DNA from: an uncultured Woeseia sp.
Lineage (GTDB): Bacteria; Pseudomonadota; Gammaproteobacteria; Steroidobacterales; Woeseiaceae
Length of the DNA stretch: 64,000 nucleotides
Assembly: GCA_913031125.1 (NCBI GenBank)
Contig: CAJWFK010000007.1
Span: 1 to 64,000, forward strand
Direction of reading: 5' to 3'
Shown here: positions 7,614 through 16,672 of the stretch, one piece after another
Layout of the letters: the number at the start of each line of letters is the position of its first letter
Position numbering within the stretch: position 1 is the stretch's first letter
Program-made: the position numbers and the translations under genes
The notes under the pieces: generated by a model
What the model was told of the DNA's origin: nothing
What the model saw: the letters and a program-made list of their open reading frames with translations, nothing else
Databases searched by the model: none

Positions 7614-9809
7614 ATGGCCGACCGGGTACAGGTAGGGGGACTGTCGATAGCCGCCGAGTTGGACGCGCTGGTCCGCAATGAGATTGCGCCCGGTACAGGC
7701 GTTGACGCCGACGGCTTTTGGGCAGCTCTGGAGGTCATCGTCGCCGATCTGGGCCCGGAGAACCGGGAACTCCTGGCCGCGCGCGACCACATCCAGGAGC
7801 AGATCGACCAATGGCACCTGGACCGCGCGGGGCAGGCGATCGAGGCGGCCGAATACCACGCCTTCCTGGCCGAGATTGGGTATCTGGAGGAGGAGCCGCC
7901 CGACTTCGAGATAACCACTGTCAACGTCGATCCCGAGATCGCGACGATGGCTGGACCGCAGCTGGTGGTTCCAGTCGACAACGCCCGCTACGCGCTCAAT
8001 GCCGCCAACGCCCGCTGGGTCAGTCTCTACAACGCGCTCTACGGCACCGACGTGATTCCGGAAGAGGAGGGCGCGGAGAAAACCGCGGGCTACAACTCCC
8101 GGCGCGGTGCCCTCGTCGTCGCCCGCACCAACGTGTTCCTCGATGCAGCCGCAGGCCTGGCCGATGGCAAGTACGATGACATCGTCGCGATCCGGCTCGC
8201 AGGAGGTGATACCAGAGAGCTCCGGTTCACCCTGCAGGACGGCGGTGAGACCGGTCTGGCCGATCCCTCCCGGTTCGCCGGCTACATCGAAGCCGACGGC
8301 CGGCTCCAGAGCGTGCTGCTGGTGAACAACCGGCTCCACATCGACATCCAGATCGACCCGGACCACCCGATCGGCGAGGCGCACCCGGCGGGGATCAGGG
8401 ACGTGGTGGTGGAGGCGGCCATCACCACCATCCAGGACTGCGAGGACTCGGTGGCGGCGGTGGATGCCGAAGACAAGGTCCGCGTCTACGGCAACTGGTG
8501 CGGCATCATGAAGGGGACGCTGGAGACCCAGGTAGAGAAGGATGGCAAGACCATCGCACGCAGGCTTAATCCGGACCGCAGCTACATCACTCCGGACAGC
8601 GGCACGCTGGCGCTGCCAGGACGGAGCCTGCTGCTGGTGCGCAATGTCGGTATCCACATGTACACCGACGCGGTCACCGCCGGTGGGGAGGAGATTCCCG
8701 AAGGATTCCTCGACGCCATGGTCACCTCACTGGCCGCCATGCACGATCTGAAGGGGAATGGCCACCACACCAACAGCCGGACTGGCAGCGTCTACATCGT
8801 CAAGCCGAAGCAGCACGGGGTGCGGGAGGTGGAGGCCACGGTCGAGCTCTTCGGCCGGGTGGAAGCTGCCCTGGGGCTGCCGCTCAATACGCTGAAGATC
8901 GGCATCATGGACGAGGAGCGCCGTACCACCGTGAACCTGAAGAAGGCGGTACGCATGGCCAGCGGGCGGGTGGTCTTCATCAATACCGGTTTTCTCGATA
9001 GGAGCGGTGATGAGATTCGGACAAGCATGTACGCGGGGCCTTTCCTGCCAAAGGAACAAATGAAACAAGAAAATTGGATTTTTGCTTATGAAGATAGAAA
9101 CGTAGACGTCGGTATCAAATGCGGATTGCCCGGTAAAGCGCAGATTGGCAAAGGCATGTGGCCAAAACCGGACGAATTGAAGGAGATGATGGAGAGTAAG
9201 GGTGACCACTTGAGGGCTGGCGCAAATTGTGCCTGGGTGCCGTCGCCAATAGCCGCCAGTTTGCATGCAATGCATTATCATTTAATTGACGTTAAAAAAA
9301 TTCAGCAAGAATTGGCGAGCCGGAAACAAGCTAAAATTAGAGATATGCTTATAGCTCCCCTAGAGAAAACAGTAAGCTTTGATAACGCAAGTATTCAGAG
9401 TGAATTGAATAATAATATCCAAAGCATTTTAGGATATGTGGTTCGATGGATTAACGACGGTATAGGTTGCTCAAAGATTCAGGACTTTAATGATGTTGGA
9501 CTCATGGAAGATCGGGCGACTCTAAGGATTTCAAGCCAACATATTGCTAACTGGCTGCTTCATGGTGTTTGTACAGAAAATCAGGTTTTAGAAACATTCA
9601 AAAAAATGGCGACGATTGTTGATGCGCAAAACAGTGATGATCCTGGATACAAACCCATGAGCCAGGACCTTGAAAACGACATTGCTTTTAAAGCATCTTG
9701 CGAACTCGTATTTCAGGGAGTCACTCAGCCTAATGGTTATACTGAACCATTGTTGCATCATTACCGCCTTAAAAAAAAGCGACAAGAGCTTCATTCTGCA
9801 AAACACTAA
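7614..9809 (+). CDS. glcB: Malate synthase G
   Basis: 731 residues, matching the ~720 expected of malate synthase G, which condenses glyoxylate and acetyl-CoA to malate in the cytoplasm. The Mg-ligand region GIMDEERRT, the second metal-site motif [13 protein letters not shown] (about residues 457-469) and the catalytic-base motif [17 protein letters not shown] are all present, as is the family C-terminus [10 protein letters not shown]. The ATG at 7614 is chosen because homology begins at [16 protein letters not shown]. The oddity is composition: about the first 455 codons are GC-rich, the remainder AT-rich, with no break in frame. No isocitrate lyase or glycolate oxidase gene is nearby. 7399-7613 upstream shows no gene. 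Confidence 0.95.
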   Translation: MADRVQVGGLSIAAELDALVRNEIAPGTGVDADGFWAALEVIVADLGPENRELLAARDHIQEQIDQWHLDRAGQAIEAAEYHAFLAEIGYLEEEPPDFEITTVNVDPEIATMAGPQLVVPVDNARYALNAANARWVSLYNALYGTDVIPEEEGAEKTAGYNSRRGALVVARTNVFLDAAAGLADGKYDDIVAIRLAGGDTRELRFTLQDGGETGLADPSRFAGYIEADGRLQSVLLVNNRLHIDIQIDPDHPIGEAHPAGIRDVVVEAAITTIQDCEDSVAAVDAEDKVRVYGNWCGIMKGTLETQVEKDGKTIARRLNPDRSYITPDSGTLALPGRSLLLVRNVGIHMYTDAVTAGGEEIPEGFLDAMVTSLAAMHDLKGNGHHTNSRTGSVYIVKPKQHGVREVEATVELFGRVEAALGLPLNTLKIGIMDEERRTTVNLKKAVRMASGRVVFINTGFLDRSGDEIRTSMYAGPFLPKEQMKQENWIFAYEDRNVDVGIKCGLPGKAQIGKGMWPKPDELKEMMESKGDHLRAGANCAWVPSPIAASLHAMHYHLIDVKKIQQELASRKQAKIRDMLIAPLEKTVSFDNASIQSELNNNIQSILGYVVRWINDGIGCSKIQDFNDVGLMEDRATLRISSQHIANWLLHGVCTENQVLETFKKMATIVDAQNSDDPGYKPMSQDLENDIAFKASCELVFQGVTQPNGYTEPLLHHYRLKKKRQELHSAKH
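8975..9060. other. Abrupt base-composition junction inside glcB
   Basis: Hand counts give 42 G+C of 60 at 8401-8460 and 18 of 60 at 9361-9420. The change falls within about 80 bases that encode the most conserved metal-site segment of malate synthase ([18 protein letters not shown]). Everything left of it is GC-rich and everything right of it is moderate or AT-rich. The intact reading frame implies a join between two homologous glcB genes at a conserved stretch, made either by recombination in a cell or by the assembler. Confidence 0.75.
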
Positions 9810-9838
9810 AAGACAGAGTCAATGACATAGCGGTACGT

Positions 9839-10339
9839 CTATGGTTGGTGTTTGGCTTCAGGATAGTTGTACTCAATAAGTTCACAAGAATTGCGTGTAT
9901 GTATATCCCAAGTGTCAGTGTCTAGCATGACCGAAACATACCCCGATGTTGGTATATTTGATGTCAACCCGGGTATAAGTTCGTTGGCTAAATTCGTTAA
10001 ACCCGGATTGTGACCGACAATCATGATGTTGTTGAAGCCTTCGTCTTGAGCAGCAATTAATTCTGTTAATCGATCAATACTTGCATGATAAAGAGTGGAT
10101 TCCCGATGAAGGAATTCTATTGGATAAGAGATCTGCTTCGCGATGATGCGAGCGGTAGTCCAGGCGCGAACGGCTGAGCTTGATATGATAAGAGAAGGTC
10201 TTATACCGGCCGCCTTTATTAGATTTCCCATAATAGGGGCATCGCGTTCACCACGTTTATTTAATGGTCGCTCATGATCATCGAGATCTGCGGTTGCACA
10301 GCTAGATTTGGCATGGCGGAATATTGTCAATGTCTTCAT
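9839..10339 (-). CDS. SixA-like histidine phosphatase
   Basis: 166 residues of the histidine phosphatase (phosphoglycerate mutase) superfamily. The catalytic RHAKSS lies at residues 8-13 (His9), with a second His in IMIVGHNPGL. Length and the short RHAKSS form fit SixA-type phosphohistidine phosphatases, which in E. coli act on phosphorelay or phosphotransferase proteins. The target here is unknown. It is the last gene after sufT on the reverse strand (12 bp gap), so it may be transcribed with the suf operon, although no link between SixA and Fe-S assembly is established. Confidence 0.75.
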   Translation of the reverse strand: MKTLTIFRHAKSSCATADLDDHERPLNKRGERDAPIMGNLIKAAGIRPSLIISSSAVRAWTTARIIAKQISYPIEFLHRESTLYHASIDRLTELIAAQDEGFNNIMIVGHNPGLTNLANELIPGLTSNIPTSGYVSVMLDTDTWDIHTRNSCELIEYNYPEAKHQP

Positions 10340-10351
10340 TAGCCAGGAATC

Positions 10352-10903
10352 CTACATAAGTCCGGTTTGCAGTCTTGCTTCATCGGACATCATAGTTTGA
10401 TTCCATGGGGGATCGAAAACGAGTTCGACACGCACATCCGCGACGGTAGGGATGACAGCTATTTTCTCTTGAGCGTCTTGAACCAGGATTTCTCCCATAC
10501 CACATCCAGGTGCGGTTAGTGTCATATCAACGTCTATCGAACGGTCCCCATTTGGAAGTCGTGTTATCTCGCATCGATAAATAAGTCCAAGATCCACAAT
10601 ATTGACCGGAATTTCAGGGTCATAACAGGTTTTGAGCTGATTCCATATGATCCCTTCGATATCATCATCAGTCGCATTTTCAGGAACAGAGGGGGGCTCA
10701 ATCGGTTCTTTGCCGATCGCATCTGCATCAGCACCAGCAATCCTAAACAAATTACCTTCAACGTAAACTGTAAAACTTCCCCCTAGAGCCTGCGTAATGA
10801 AACCAACTGTCCCCTTGCACAGTTTGACCGCTTCCCCGATCGGAATGATAACGGCAGAGACATCCCGCTCAACTGTGAAAGGTTCATTAAGATGCCCGAG
10901 CAT
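10352..10903 (-). CDS. sufT: Putative Fe-S cluster assembly protein SufT (DUF59 family)
   Basis: 183 residues. The C-terminal half is a DUF59/MIP18-type domain with the signature YDPEIPVNIVDLGLIY and the conserved APGCGMGE loop containing the functional Cys. The N-terminal extension (RDVSAVIIPIGEAVKLCKG) is that of the SufT family found in suf operons. Related proteins help mature or deliver Fe-S clusters to target enzymes. It sits directly downstream of sufU with 6 bp between them, in an operon that lacks sufA, so it may take over part of the carrier role. Confidence 0.88.
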   Translation of the reverse strand: MLGHLNEPFTVERDVSAVIIPIGEAVKLCKGTVGFITQALGGSFTVYVEGNLFRIAGADADAIGKEPIEPPSVPENATDDDIEGIIWNQLKTCYDPEIPVNIVDLGLIYRCEITRLPNGDRSIDVDMTLTAPGCGMGEILVQDAQEKIAVIPTVADVRVELVFDPPWNQTMMSDEARLQTGLM

Positions 10904-10909
10904 TCGTTG

Positions 10910-11380
10910 CTACTCCGTCGTTACAGTTCTGTGTTGCTTTTTAATGGCAGCGTTAAGAGTGTGCCACGCGAGCGTTGCACATTTAACCCTAGTCGGAAAT
11001 TCTTTTACGCCCTCAAGAGCTTTTAATTTCCCCAAATCGATTCCCGCTTGTTTTTCTGTATTTGTAAGAGAGGCTATTATCGCCGAAAAGTATTTGGCTA
11101 CTTGCCCAGTATTGAAATTTATTATGGTCTCGACTAATAGTGAAGCGGAGGCGACTGAAATTGCACACCCTGATCCTTCGAAACATGCATCTGTAATCGT
11201 ATTTTTCGAATCGATATCTAAGTAAATTTTAAGTTTATCTCCACACAGTGGATTAATACCCTCTGCTTGATGGGATGGATTTTCAAGCCGGCCAAAATGA
11301 CGTGGGTTTCTTGCATGATCCAGAATTAGTTCCCGGTACAAATCGCGTAATTCGTCTCCTGATGTTGACATCGATTCCAT
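10910..11380 (-). CDS. sufU: SufU-type sulfur-transfer/scaffold protein
   Basis: 156 residues of the SufU/IscU fold. The zinc/sulfur-accepting residues are C46 and D48 in NPLCGDK, C72 in GSGCAISV and C134 in RVKCATLAW. The ~20-residue insertion between the second and third Cys that distinguishes SufU from IscU is present. SufU accepts persulfide from the SufS desulfurase and passes it to SufBCD. Its ATG overlaps the sufS stop (TAATG), indicating translational coupling. Either the ATG at 11380 or the one three codons later could be used. Confidence 0.9.
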   Translation of the reverse strand: MESMSTSGDELRDLYRELILDHARNPRHFGRLENPSHQAEGINPLCGDKLKIYLDIDSKNTITDACFEGSGCAISVASASLLVETIINFNTGQVAKYFSAIIASLTNTEKQAGIDLGKLKALEGVKEFPTRVKCATLAWHTLNAAIKKQHRTVTTE

Positions 11381-12633
11381 TAGTTAAAAATTTTCTTCGC
11401 TATGCCAATCGACTCTATTAGCCGGTCAATATCAGTTTTATTGTTGTATAGACCTAAAGATGCACGTGCAGTCCCCGAAATGTTGAAATATTCCATAACA
11501 GGCATTGCACAGTGGTGTCCTGTACGAATGGCGATACCCTGATTATCTAGAATTGTGCCAATATCATGCGGATGGATGTCATCTAGAAGAAATGATTGTA
11601 CGCTTGCTTTTTTCTTGGCCGTGCCGATAAGGCGTAAGCCATCAATCTTTTTTAACTCAGCCGTCATATAGGCCAATATTTCTTTTTCATGAGTTTTGAT
11701 GCGATCCATGCCGATGTCTTGTAAATAGCTTATAGCTGCACCAAGACCAACTGCCCCAGAAATATTAGGTGTCCCCGCTTCAAATTTGTAAGGAAGTTCA
11801 TTATAGGTAGTACCTGAAAAACGGACTTCTAGAATCATATCTCCGCCACCCTGCCATGGGGGCATTTTGTCCAAATGTTCCTCTTTTCCGTACAGTATTC
11901 CGATGCCGGTTGGTCCCAACATTTTGTGACCGGAAAACGCATAGAAATCGCAGTCAAGCTCCTGAACATCTACCGACATATGAGGCACTGCTTGAGCTCC
12001 ATCAATGAGAGTTGGAATATGGCGGTCACGTGCGACTGATATCCATTTCTCTATAGGATTGATGGTGCCGAGGGCATTAGAGACATGTGAAATGGCTAGT
12101 AACTTTACCTTATCGTCCAGCATATTTATTAATGCTTGGGAATTAACTTCACCAGTTTCGTCGATAGCTGCAATCTCTAATTTTGCCCCTGTTTGTTCGC
12201 AGACTAATTGCCACGGTACGATATTTGAATGGTGTTCGAGGTGTGTAATGATAATCTTATCGCCTTTTTTTAAGGACGACCTCGAGAAACTCTGGGCAAT
12301 CAGATTGATCGATTCTGTTGTCCCTCGCGTAAAAACTATTTCGTTACGACTTTTTGCATTAATAAATGAGACGACTTTATCGCGTGAGTTTTCGTAAACT
12401 TCAGTTGCTCTATGGCTGAGGGTATGGACTCCTCTATGAACATTAGCGTGGTCGTTTCGTTCGTATTCTGCGATAGCGTCAATAACACAAGAGGGTGGTT
12501 GTGATGATGCAGCGCTATCAAGATAGACGAGCTGGTGTCCGTTGATTTTCTGATTTAGTGCGGGAAAGTCGCTTAAATGATGCAAGATACGGTTACTGTC
12601 TGGCATGTTTTCGTTAGAGTCAGCTAGTTTCAT
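11380..12633 (-). CDS. sufS: Cysteine desulfurase SufS
   Basis: 417 residues of class V PLP-dependent aminotransferase fold, group II desulfurase. The PLP lysine is in FSGHKMLGPTG, the substrate/persulfide cysteine is in RTGHHCAMPVM, and LVYLDSAASSQPP is the usual N-terminal motif. It removes sulfur from cysteine and hands it to SufU or the SufBCD scaffold in the cytoplasm. The gene overlaps sufD by 4 bp (ATGA) and sufU by 1 bp, so the genes are coupled. A ~20-residue N-terminal extension precedes the family start. Confidence 0.95.
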   Translation of the reverse strand: MKLADSNENMPDSNRILHHLSDFPALNQKINGHQLVYLDSAASSQPPSCVIDAIAEYERNDHANVHRGVHTLSHRATEVYENSRDKVVSFINAKSRNEIVFTRGTTESINLIAQSFSRSSLKKGDKIIITHLEHHSNIVPWQLVCEQTGAKLEIAAIDETGEVNSQALINMLDDKVKLLAISHVSNALGTINPIEKWISVARDRHIPTLIDGAQAVPHMSVDVQELDCDFYAFSGHKMLGPTGIGILYGKEEHLDKMPPWQGGGDMILEVRFSGTTYNELPYKFEAGTPNISGAVGLGAAISYLQDIGMDRIKTHEKEILAYMTAELKKIDGLRLIGTAKKKASVQSFLLDDIHPHDIGTILDNQGIAIRTGHHCAMPVMEYFNISGTARASLGLYNNKTDIDRLIESIGIAKKIFN

Positions 12634-13904
12634 CCGGCTGCTCCTACCAGTAATTCTAATCGATTATCCAATAAATCCGTTAGATAGTCATAGCAAGCCC
12701 CGACTGCTAGCTTGCTTAGCGTTCCTGACGCGAACGCATGTGTCAAAACTCGCTGCGATTCCTCAAGATTAAGACCGCGCGATCGTAGGTAGAAGAGGGC
12801 TGATTCATCTAGTTGTCCGACCGTTGCTCCATGGGCACATTTAACATCATCAGCATAGATCTCAAGTTCTGGCTTTGTATCGATTTCAGCTCTTTCGGAT
12901 AGCAACAGATTGTGGTTGTACTGATTTGAATCCGTGCCGTCTGCACCTTCAGCTACAAACACCCGGCCATTAAAAACACATTGAGAATCCCCAGACAGGA
13001 TTCCACGATATTCCTCGGTGCTAGTTGATGGCCCGACTGTATGGATGATATTAGTATGGTTATCTATATGCTGCTCAGCGGATGCGAGGTATAGCCCGTT
13101 CAGGTTAACTAAAGCATCTTTACCTGCTATTTCAGTCACTATGTCGTTCCTGGTGAGAGCACCACCAAGGTCAAAACCGTTGTGATTAAAAATCGTATTT
13201 TTTTCAAGCAGTGCATTAACACGATTGACACTGGTATGTTCAAAGTCGCGGTCTTGAATTCGCACGTAATTTACCGAAGCCTCGGCTGCGATCAAAAAAT
13301 CAGTCACAGTATTGGTAAATTGCTTCCCAATCCCTGCAGAGAGACAGCACTCTACGAGCTGAAGCTGACATTCCTCTTCTATCTCTATAATGGCACGGTT
13401 TTGTGTAATAACACTTGATGGCCCATCTATATATAGAATTCCTATAGGTTTTTTCAGGGGTGTGGCCGCCGTGATATGGATGCCATCACGTAACAAAGCG
13501 GCATTAAACACTGACATTGCGTCGTTTCCTGTAACAATTTTCTTGTTTACAGCCGAAATCTTTTTAATTGTGGTGCCATGAGGTTCTGTGATATCGGAAT
13601 CAATTACACCGTCACGAACGACAATCCAGTGAGCATCGATACTGTCGGTTACCGATTTCACAATCTTTGTATTGTGATTTTCACGGTCAACAGCGTTTTC
13701 TTGCATTGATCCGTTTAACCATTGGCTCGTCAAATCTGCAATTTGAGAAAGATCTGTATATTTCCAGTCTTCCGACCCTTTCACTGGAAATCCCATATTA
13801 GAAAATCGATCGGCTGCTTCTAACCGCATATTAGAAAGGTTATCTTCGGGTAGTGAATGCACTGCTTTTTGCAGAAGCTCCGGACTGAGACTGTTTTGGT
13901 TCAT
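12630..13904 (-). CDS. sufD: Fe-S cluster assembly protein SufD
   Basis: 424 residues with the right-handed beta-helix core of the SufB/SufD family. KGSEDWKYTDLSQI near residue 40 and the C-terminal stretch KCAHGATVGQLDESALFYLRSRG are diagnostic of SufD. It forms the SufBC2D scaffold where Fe-S clusters are built. The gene overlaps sufC by 4 bp upstream and sufS by 4 bp downstream. The middle region is diverged, as is normal for SufD. Confidence 0.93.
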   Translation of the reverse strand: MNQNSLSPELLQKAVHSLPEDNLSNMRLEAADRFSNMGFPVKGSEDWKYTDLSQIADLTSQWLNGSMQENAVDRENHNTKIVKSVTDSIDAHWIVVRDGVIDSDITEPHGTTIKKISAVNKKIVTGNDAMSVFNAALLRDGIHITAATPLKKPIGILYIDGPSSVITQNRAIIEIEEECQLQLVECCLSAGIGKQFTNTVTDFLIAAEASVNYVRIQDRDFEHTSVNRVNALLEKNTIFNHNGFDLGGALTRNDIVTEIAGKDALVNLNGLYLASAEQHIDNHTNIIHTVGPSTSTEEYRGILSGDSQCVFNGRVFVAEGADGTDSNQYNHNLLLSERAEIDTKPELEIYADDVKCAHGATVGQLDESALFYLRSRGLNLEESQRVLTHAFASGTLSKLAVGACYDYLTDLLDNRLELLVGAAG

Positions 13905-14653
13905 GAGCTAACCGTTGTTCGAACCCACTCGTAACCATTCTCTTCCAGTTTATGGGCCAGTGCTTTATCTCCAGAAAGAATGATACGTCCCTCCCAAAGT
14001 ACATGAACGTAATCGGGTTCAATATAATCTAAAAGGCGCTGGTAGTGGGTCACCAGTACGATGGCTCTTTCGGAATGTCGGAGCGAGTTTACGCCGTTCG
14101 CTACAGCTTTGAGTGCATCGATATCTAAACCTGAATCTGTTTCGTCCAAGATGGCAAGTTTGGGTTCAAGCATTGCCATCTGAAGTATTTCATTACGTTT
14201 TTTCTCTCCACCAGAGAATCCTTCATTAACACCGCGATTCAGGAAACTCTGATCCATATCGAGTAACTCCATCGTTTTTTTAGCTAGCTTCAAAAACTCA
14301 AAAGCATCGATTTCATCTTGTCCTTGGTGTTTTCGTTTAGCATTTACTGCCGCTTTCAGGAGATAGGCGTTATTTACACCCGGAATCTCAACCGGATATT
14401 GAAAGCCAAGAAATATACCTTCACGAGCTCGATCTTCTGGCTCTAATTCCAAGAGGTTGTGACCTTGATATTCAACCGAGCCTTCTATGACCTCATAGTC
14501 AGCATGGCCGACAATAACCTGCGCCAAAGAGCTCTTTCCAGACCCGTTAGGGCCCATAATTGCATGAATTTCCCCGGCGTTTACTGAAAGATCAAGACCA
14601 GACAGAACTTGTTCTTCAGCGATGGTTGCTTTGAGATTTTCGATTTCTAGCAT
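13901..14653 (-). CDS. sufC: Fe-S cluster assembly ATPase SufC
   Basis: 250-residue ABC-type ATPase. Walker A is GPNGSGKSS, the signature is FSGGEKKRNEI, Walker B is LAILDETDSGLD with the SufC-type downstream LKAVANGVNSLR, and the switch His is in VLVTHYQRLLDY. It drives conformational change in the SufBC2D scaffold. Fifteen bases separate it from sufB and four bases overlap sufD, consistent with one polycistronic message. Confidence 0.96.
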   Translation of the reverse strand: MLEIENLKATIAEEQVLSGLDLSVNAGEIHAIMGPNGSGKSSLAQVIVGHADYEVIEGSVEYQGHNLLELEPEDRAREGIFLGFQYPVEIPGVNNAYLLKAAVNAKRKHQGQDEIDAFEFLKLAKKTMELLDMDQSFLNRGVNEGFSGGEKKRNEILQMAMLEPKLAILDETDSGLDIDALKAVANGVNSLRHSERAIVLVTHYQRLLDYIEPDYVHVLWEGRIILSGDKALAHKLEENGYEWVRTTVSS

Positions 14654-14668
14654 CTTAATTTTTCCGTT

Positions 14669-16117
14669 TTAACCAACTGCACCTTCGAGGCTTACATTAA
14701 GCAATGCTTGAGCTTCGACAGCGAACTCCATTGGAAGTTCCTTGAATACTTCTTTGCAGAAGCCGTTGACAATCATATTGACTGCATCTTCTTCAGAAAT
14801 GCCGCGTTGTCGACAATAAAATAGCTGATTCTCGGATATACGAGAGGTGGATGCCTCATGCTCTACCTTTGCTGAAGGATTTTTTACTTCCATATATGGG
14901 AATGTATGGGCGCCGCATTTTTTTCCAATCAGCAGTGAGTCGCATTGGGTGTGATTCCTTGCCCCATTTGCTTGCGGCATAATCCGAACCAGGCCTCTAT
15001 AAGATTGCTCGGCTTTTCCAGCCGATATTCCTTTAGAGACAATCGTACTTGATGAGTTCTTGCCTATATGAATCATCTTTGTGCCCGTATCAGCTTGCTG
15101 CATGTTATTCGTTACAGCGACTGAGTAGAATTCCCCCACAGAATTCTCACCGCGAAGGATACAGCTTGGATATTTCCAGGTTATTGCGGACCCAGTTTCC
15201 ACTTGTGTCCATGAAATTTTTGAGTTAGCGCCACGACAGTCACCTCGTTTGGTCACGAAATTGTATATACCTCCCTTACCTTCCTCGTCCCCCGGATACC
15301 AGTTCTGTACTGTTGAATATTTGATTTCAGCATCTTTCATGGCAACTAATTCAACTACCGCAGCATGGAGCTGGTTCTCATCACGCATTGGAGCTGTGCA
15401 GCCCTCCAGGTAACTGACGTAACTACCCTCATCCGCAATAATCAGGGTGCGTTCGAACTGGCCGGTATTTGCTGCATTGATACGGAAATACGTAGATAAC
15501 TCCATCGGACATCGAACCCCTTTGGGGATGTAGACGAACGATCCGTCACTGAAGGCCGCAGAATTTAATGCTGCAAAAAAATTATCCCGAGGAGGGACAA
15601 CGGTGCCGAGATATTTCCTGACCAGTTCGGGATGATTTATCAGGGCTTCGGAGAATGGACAAAAAATTACACCGGCTTCCTGCAACTTTTCTTTGAATGT
15701 CGTCGCAACAGAAACACTATCGAATACAGCGTCTACTGCGACGCCAGCAAGTGCCGCTCGTTCATGCAATGGGATGCCCAGCTTGTCATATGTTTCAAGA
15801 AGTTTTGGATCGACCTCATCGAGACTCTTCGGCCGATCCTTATCGGATTTTGGAGCCGCAAAGTAAGAGATGTCCTGATAATTGATAGGTGGATAATTAA
15901 CATGTGCCCACTCTGGCTCTTTCATGGTGAGCCAGTGTCGATATGCCTTTAGCCGCCATTCCAGCATAAATTTTGGTTCTTTCTTGCGTGCTGATATGGC
16001 ACCAATCACTTTCTCATCTAGGCCTGGGGGGAAAGACTCTTGGTCAATATCCGTGACAAAGCCATGCTTATAGGTGCGATTGACTAATGATTCGATGTTA
16101 TCGTTTTCAATCGACAT
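14669..16117 (-). CDS. sufB: Fe-S cluster assembly protein SufB
   Basis: 482 residues. Family marks include [55 protein letters not shown] and the C-terminal [21 protein letters not shown]. SufB is the cluster-bearing subunit of the SufBC2D scaffold. The ATG at 16117 is chosen because the protein starts as [12 protein letters not shown] and an AGGA sequence lies about 8 bases upstream; the longer reading from 16141 overlaps the regulator gene more and adds an unrelated basic peptide. Its first bases overlap the 3' end of the regulator gene by 11 bp, so regulator and structural genes are coupled. Confidence 0.95.
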   Translation of the reverse strand: MSIENDNIESLVNRTYKHGFVTDIDQESFPPGLDEKVIGAISARKKEPKFMLEWRLKAYRHWLTMKEPEWAHVNYPPINYQDISYFAAPKSDKDRPKSLDEVDPKLLETYDKLGIPLHERAALAGVAVDAVFDSVSVATTFKEKLQEAGVIFCPFSEALINHPELVRKYLGTVVPPRDNFFAALNSAAFSDGSFVYIPKGVRCPMELSTYFRINAANTGQFERTLIIADEGSYVSYLEGCTAPMRDENQLHAAVVELVAMKDAEIKYSTVQNWYPGDEEGKGGIYNFVTKRGDCRGANSKISWTQVETGSAITWKYPSCILRGENSVGEFYSVAVTNNMQQADTGTKMIHIGKNSSSTIVSKGISAGKAEQSYRGLVRIMPQANGARNHTQCDSLLIGKKCGAHTFPYMEVKNPSAKVEHEASTSRISENQLFYCRQRGISEEDAVNMIVNGFCKEVFKELPMEFAVEAQALLNVSLEGAVG

Positions 16118-16583
16118 ATTTCGAATCCTGTGCCTCGACATTTACTGGCAGCCCCGCAAAATTAAAACTGGGTACTGGGGCTGTTGTAGTCTGCAGGTCT
16201 GCAAGATTGATGTCCCCTAAAGCTCGTCTAATTGCAACGTTAATACGCTGCCATGCACCACCAACATTACAGTTATCTTCTAGGTCACAATTGCTATCTT
16301 TAGCACTGCACTTAGTAATACGTACAGGTCCTTCTAAGGCATCTATAATGTCGGCAGCGCTAATTTGGTGAGAATTACGCGATAAACGGTAGCCACCCTG
16401 AGCACCTCTAGTGGAAGTAACTAATCCGGATTTCGCTAATTTTTTCAATAGCTTGCTAACTGTCGGTAGTGCAATCCCTGTCGCAGATGAAACTTCAGCC
16501 GCACTTGTCAATTCTTCTTCTGGCCCAGAGAGATGGGCTAATACAAGTGTGCCGTAGTCAGTTAATCGGCTTATTCGTAACAT
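16107..16583 (-). CDS. Rrf2 family regulator of the suf operon (SufR/IscR-like)
   Basis: 158 residues. The N-terminal winged helix ([19 protein letters not shown], then helix-turn-helix [22 protein letters not shown] and the wing [11 protein letters not shown]) is that of Rrf2 proteins. Three cysteines in a C-x6-C-x5-C cluster near residues 91-105 ([16 protein letters not shown]) match the Fe-S-binding Cys set of IscR and the SUF regulators of gammaproteobacteria. It probably senses Fe-S status and controls its own operon. It is the first gene of the suf operon, and an IscR-type inverted repeat lies 27 bp upstream of its start. Confidence 0.9.
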   Translation of the reverse strand: MLRISRLTDYGTLVLAHLSGPEEELTSAAEVSSATGIALPTVSKLLKKLAKSGLVTSTRGAQGGYRLSRNSHQISAADIIDALEGPVRITKCSAKDSNCDLEDNCNVGGAWQRINVAIRRALGDINLADLQTTTAPVPSFNFAGLPVNVEAQDSKYVD

Positions 16584-16604
16584 ATTAGTTTCCCAGCACT
16601 ATTC

Positions 16605-16630
16605 TATACAGGACTATTTTAGTCCTATTT
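16605..16630 (-). promoter_or_regulatory. IscR/Rrf2-type operator and promoter of the suf operon
   Basis: A perfect 7-bp inverted repeat, AGGACTATTTTAGTCCT at 16610-16626, sits between the regulator start (16583) and the upstream gene. With its flanks (ATA at 16605) it fits the IscR type-1 pattern of ATA, pyrimidine/purine pair, GACT, A/T-rich centre, AGTC. On the reverse strand a TATAGAAT sequence just downstream (about 16602-16609) could be the -10 element, so the repeat would cover the -35 region and act by repression. Autoregulation is inferred from position. Confidence 0.75.
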
Positions 16631-16672
16631 TAAATTTTAGGCTATAGTTGCCTCACATAATCTAGGTGAAGA

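Noticed and set aside
7527-8657. 376-codon reverse frame
   Set aside because: Antisense shadow of glcB in GC-rich DNA.
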